Positions 6,688 to 7,797 of a stretch of DNA of 7,797 nt are shown here, piece by piece. The translations under genes and the position numbers were made by a program. The notes beneath the pieces are model-generated. The model did no database searches and was not told the origin of the DNA. It was given only the letters and a program-made list of their open reading frames with translations. Source of the stretch: Methanomassiliicoccaceae archaeon UBA537 (GTDB lineage Archaea; Thermoplasmatota; Thermoplasmata; Methanomassiliicoccales; Methanomethylophilaceae); NCBI GenBank assembly GCA_002504495.1, contig DATC01000128.1:7534-15330 (forward strand), written 5' to 3'. The first letter of the stretch is position 1; each line of letters starts with the position of its first letter.

Positions 6688-6731
6688 GTGCCGCCATTAA
6701 AGTCCGCATTTTGTACGACCGGGAGACTCCG

Positions 6732-6739
6732 TTTATATC
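6732..6739 (+). promoter_or_regulatory. TATA box of the rubredoxin-glutamate synthase-like gene
   Basis: TTTATATC is the clearest TATA box in the window and stands out from its GC-richer surroundings. Its centre lies about 23 bases before the ATG at 6759, so transcription should begin at or within a few bases of the start codon. No Shine-Dalgarno sequence lies between box and ATG. Both points support a separate, leaderless transcript rather than continuation of the trp operon. Confidence 0.65.
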
Positions 6740-6758
6740 CACTTGCGGATTACCGGTC

Positions 6759-7797
6759 ATGGCCAGATACGTTTGTACCGTTTGTGGCGAAATCTACGAT
6801 GAGGAGTACGAAGGTGTTCCATTCTCGGAGCTTCCCGATGATTGGACGTGCCCCCTTTGCAGATCGCCCAAGAGCGCCTTCGTGCTTCTCGATGATGGTG
6901 CCCTTGCATCCGCCCCCATTACGGTTCCTGCCGACGGTCAGACCATTCAATCCCGGCCTGCCGAAGAGTCTGCTGTCGCCACGGTCGCATCTCCGGTCAC
7001 TCGCACGGGAGGAGTCATGGGCGACATCCATGAGATGGCCCTGACCGGCAGGAGCGTGGATTCAGCTATGGAGACCATGATGGCTGTTCCGGCATTCGAC
7101 GACATCTTGATCCTCGGCGGTCAGCTGGCCCGTCCGCCGTTGGATTCCGATGCCGATGTATCTGTACGCACGGTCATAGGGAGGAGGGCAGCAAGACCCA
7201 TGGTTCTGGAATCCCCGATATTCGTCTCCCATATGAGCTTCGGAGCTCTATCGGCATCGGCGAAGATCGCGCTGGCCAGAGGATCCGCGGCCGCCGGTAC
7301 CGCGATTGGCAGCGGGGAGGGAGGAGTTCTGTTCGACGAGATGTCGTCGTCCTACCGTTATATTTACGAGTATCCTCCCAACGGATACAGCTTCAACGAC
7401 ATCACTCTGGCCGGTTCTTCGGCCGTAGAGATCAAGATTGGCCAGGGCACCAAGCCCGGCATGGGCGGACATCTTCCTGGTAGCAAGGTGACACCCATCA
7501 TAGCGTTTATGAGGGGGAAATCGCCGGGGGAGGACATACTGAGCCCTTCCCGGTTTCCTGGAATCGAACGTCCAGAGGATTTGATGAGTCTGGTGGACAT
7601 GATACGCTCCAGGAGTGGCGGACTACCCGTCGGGGTGAAGATCGCCGCAGGACGCGTCGAGGACGATCTGGCGTTCATAGCAGAATCCGGATGCGATTTC
7701 ATAACCATAGACGGGCGCGGAGGAGCCACCGGGTCCTCGCCGAAATTCCTAAGGGACTGTACTTCCGTGCCGACTGTCTACGCGCTAGCCCGTGCCC
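6759..7797 (+). CDS. Rubredoxin-FMN glutamate synthase-like fusion, C-terminus cut by window edge
   Basis: The 346 visible residues start with a rubredoxin domain (about 1-42) whose iron ligands are C6, C9, C31 and C34 in CTVC and CPLC, with the typical PDDWTC segment (26-31). A linker of about 45 residues rich in Ala, Thr and Val follows. The next part is an FMN-binding glutamate-synthase-type barrel: SHMSFGALS (157-165), GSGEGG (184-189), IKIGQGTKPGMGGHLPG (225-241) and DGRGGATG (318-325). No glutamine amidotransferase domain is fused at the N-terminus, as expected for the split or stand-alone forms in archaea and anaerobes. The rubredoxin may feed electrons to the flavin or accept them from it. 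Glutamate synthesis is the likely role, but related FMN proteins have other substrates, such as methylglutamate synthase. Iron-sulfur cysteines, if present, would lie beyond the window edge. Confidence 0.92.
   Translation, partial: MARYVCTVCGEIYDEEYEGVPFSELPDDWTCPLCRSPKSAFVLLDDGALASAPITVPADGQTIQSRPAEESAVATVASPVTRTGGVMGDIHEMALTGRSVDSAMETMMAVPAFDDILILGGQLARPPLDSDADVSVRTVIGRRAARPMVLESPIFVSHMSFGALSASAKIALARGSAAAGTAIGSGEGGVLFDEMSSSYRYIYEYPPNGYSFNDITLAGSSAVEIKIGQGTKPGMGGHLPGSKVTPIIAFMRGKSPGEDILSPSRFPGIERPEDLMSLVDMIRSRSGGLPVGVKIAAGRVEDDLAFIAESGCDFITIDGRGGATGSSPKFLRDCTSVPTVYALARA

Noticed and set aside
6688..7044. 118-codon open frame directly after the trpF stop
   Set aside because: It overlaps the rubredoxin domain in another frame, starts with GTG, and its protein has no domain. 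It matters only as a possible TAG read-through extension.

Overview
The window looks archaeal and reads as an ordinary metabolic region. It is GC-rich in genes, with AT-rich promoters carrying TATA-like boxes about 25 bases before start codons. AGG arginine and ATA isoleucine codons are common, and the final gene is a rubredoxin-fused, glutamate-synthase-like flavoprotein of a type found in anaerobic archaea and bacteria. An anaerobic euryarchaeon of the Thermoplasmatota/Methanomassiliicoccales kind is my best guess. It rests on general style, not on a marker gene.

Left part (1-2021, minus strand): a two-gene unit transcribed leftward. A class I SAM-dependent methyltransferase comes first. 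Nicotinate phosphoribosyltransferase (pncB, NAD salvage) follows 23 bases later and runs off the left edge of the window after 411 codons.

Divergent promoter (2022-2171): a 150-base AT-rich gap serves both directions. It holds a TATA-like box for each side, three copies of an ATATTATT-type word, and one TGTACA palindrome. That palindrome matches the core of the TRP box bound by the archaeal tryptophan repressor TrpY.

Middle part (2172-6687, plus strand): a tightly packed tryptophan operon, trpE-trpG-trpD-trpC-trpF. Every junction overlaps (4, 25, 17 and 4 bases), and each internal gene has a Shine-Dalgarno-like sequence inside the gene before it. Together the products take chorismate to indole-3-glycerol phosphate: TrpE/TrpG make anthranilate, TrpD adds the phosphoribosyl group, TrpF isomerises it, and TrpC closes the indole ring. 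The last two-subunit enzyme, tryptophan synthase (trpA, trpB), is absent here. TrpF carries a C-terminal tail of about 30 residues with unusual codon use and ends in the only TAG stop in the window.

Right part (6688-7797, plus strand): a 71-base gap with a TATA box precedes a rubredoxin/FMN glutamate-synthase-like fusion gene that runs off the right edge. Its TATA-to-ATG distance and lack of a Shine-Dalgarno sequence suggest a leaderless mRNA, as for the methyltransferase, whereas the trp genes have ribosome binding sites.

I found no CRISPR array, mobile element, RNA gene or clearly novel system. The points worth a second look are the putative TRP box, the missing trpBA, the TrpF tail with its TAG stop, and the very low tryptophan content of the five Trp enzymes.
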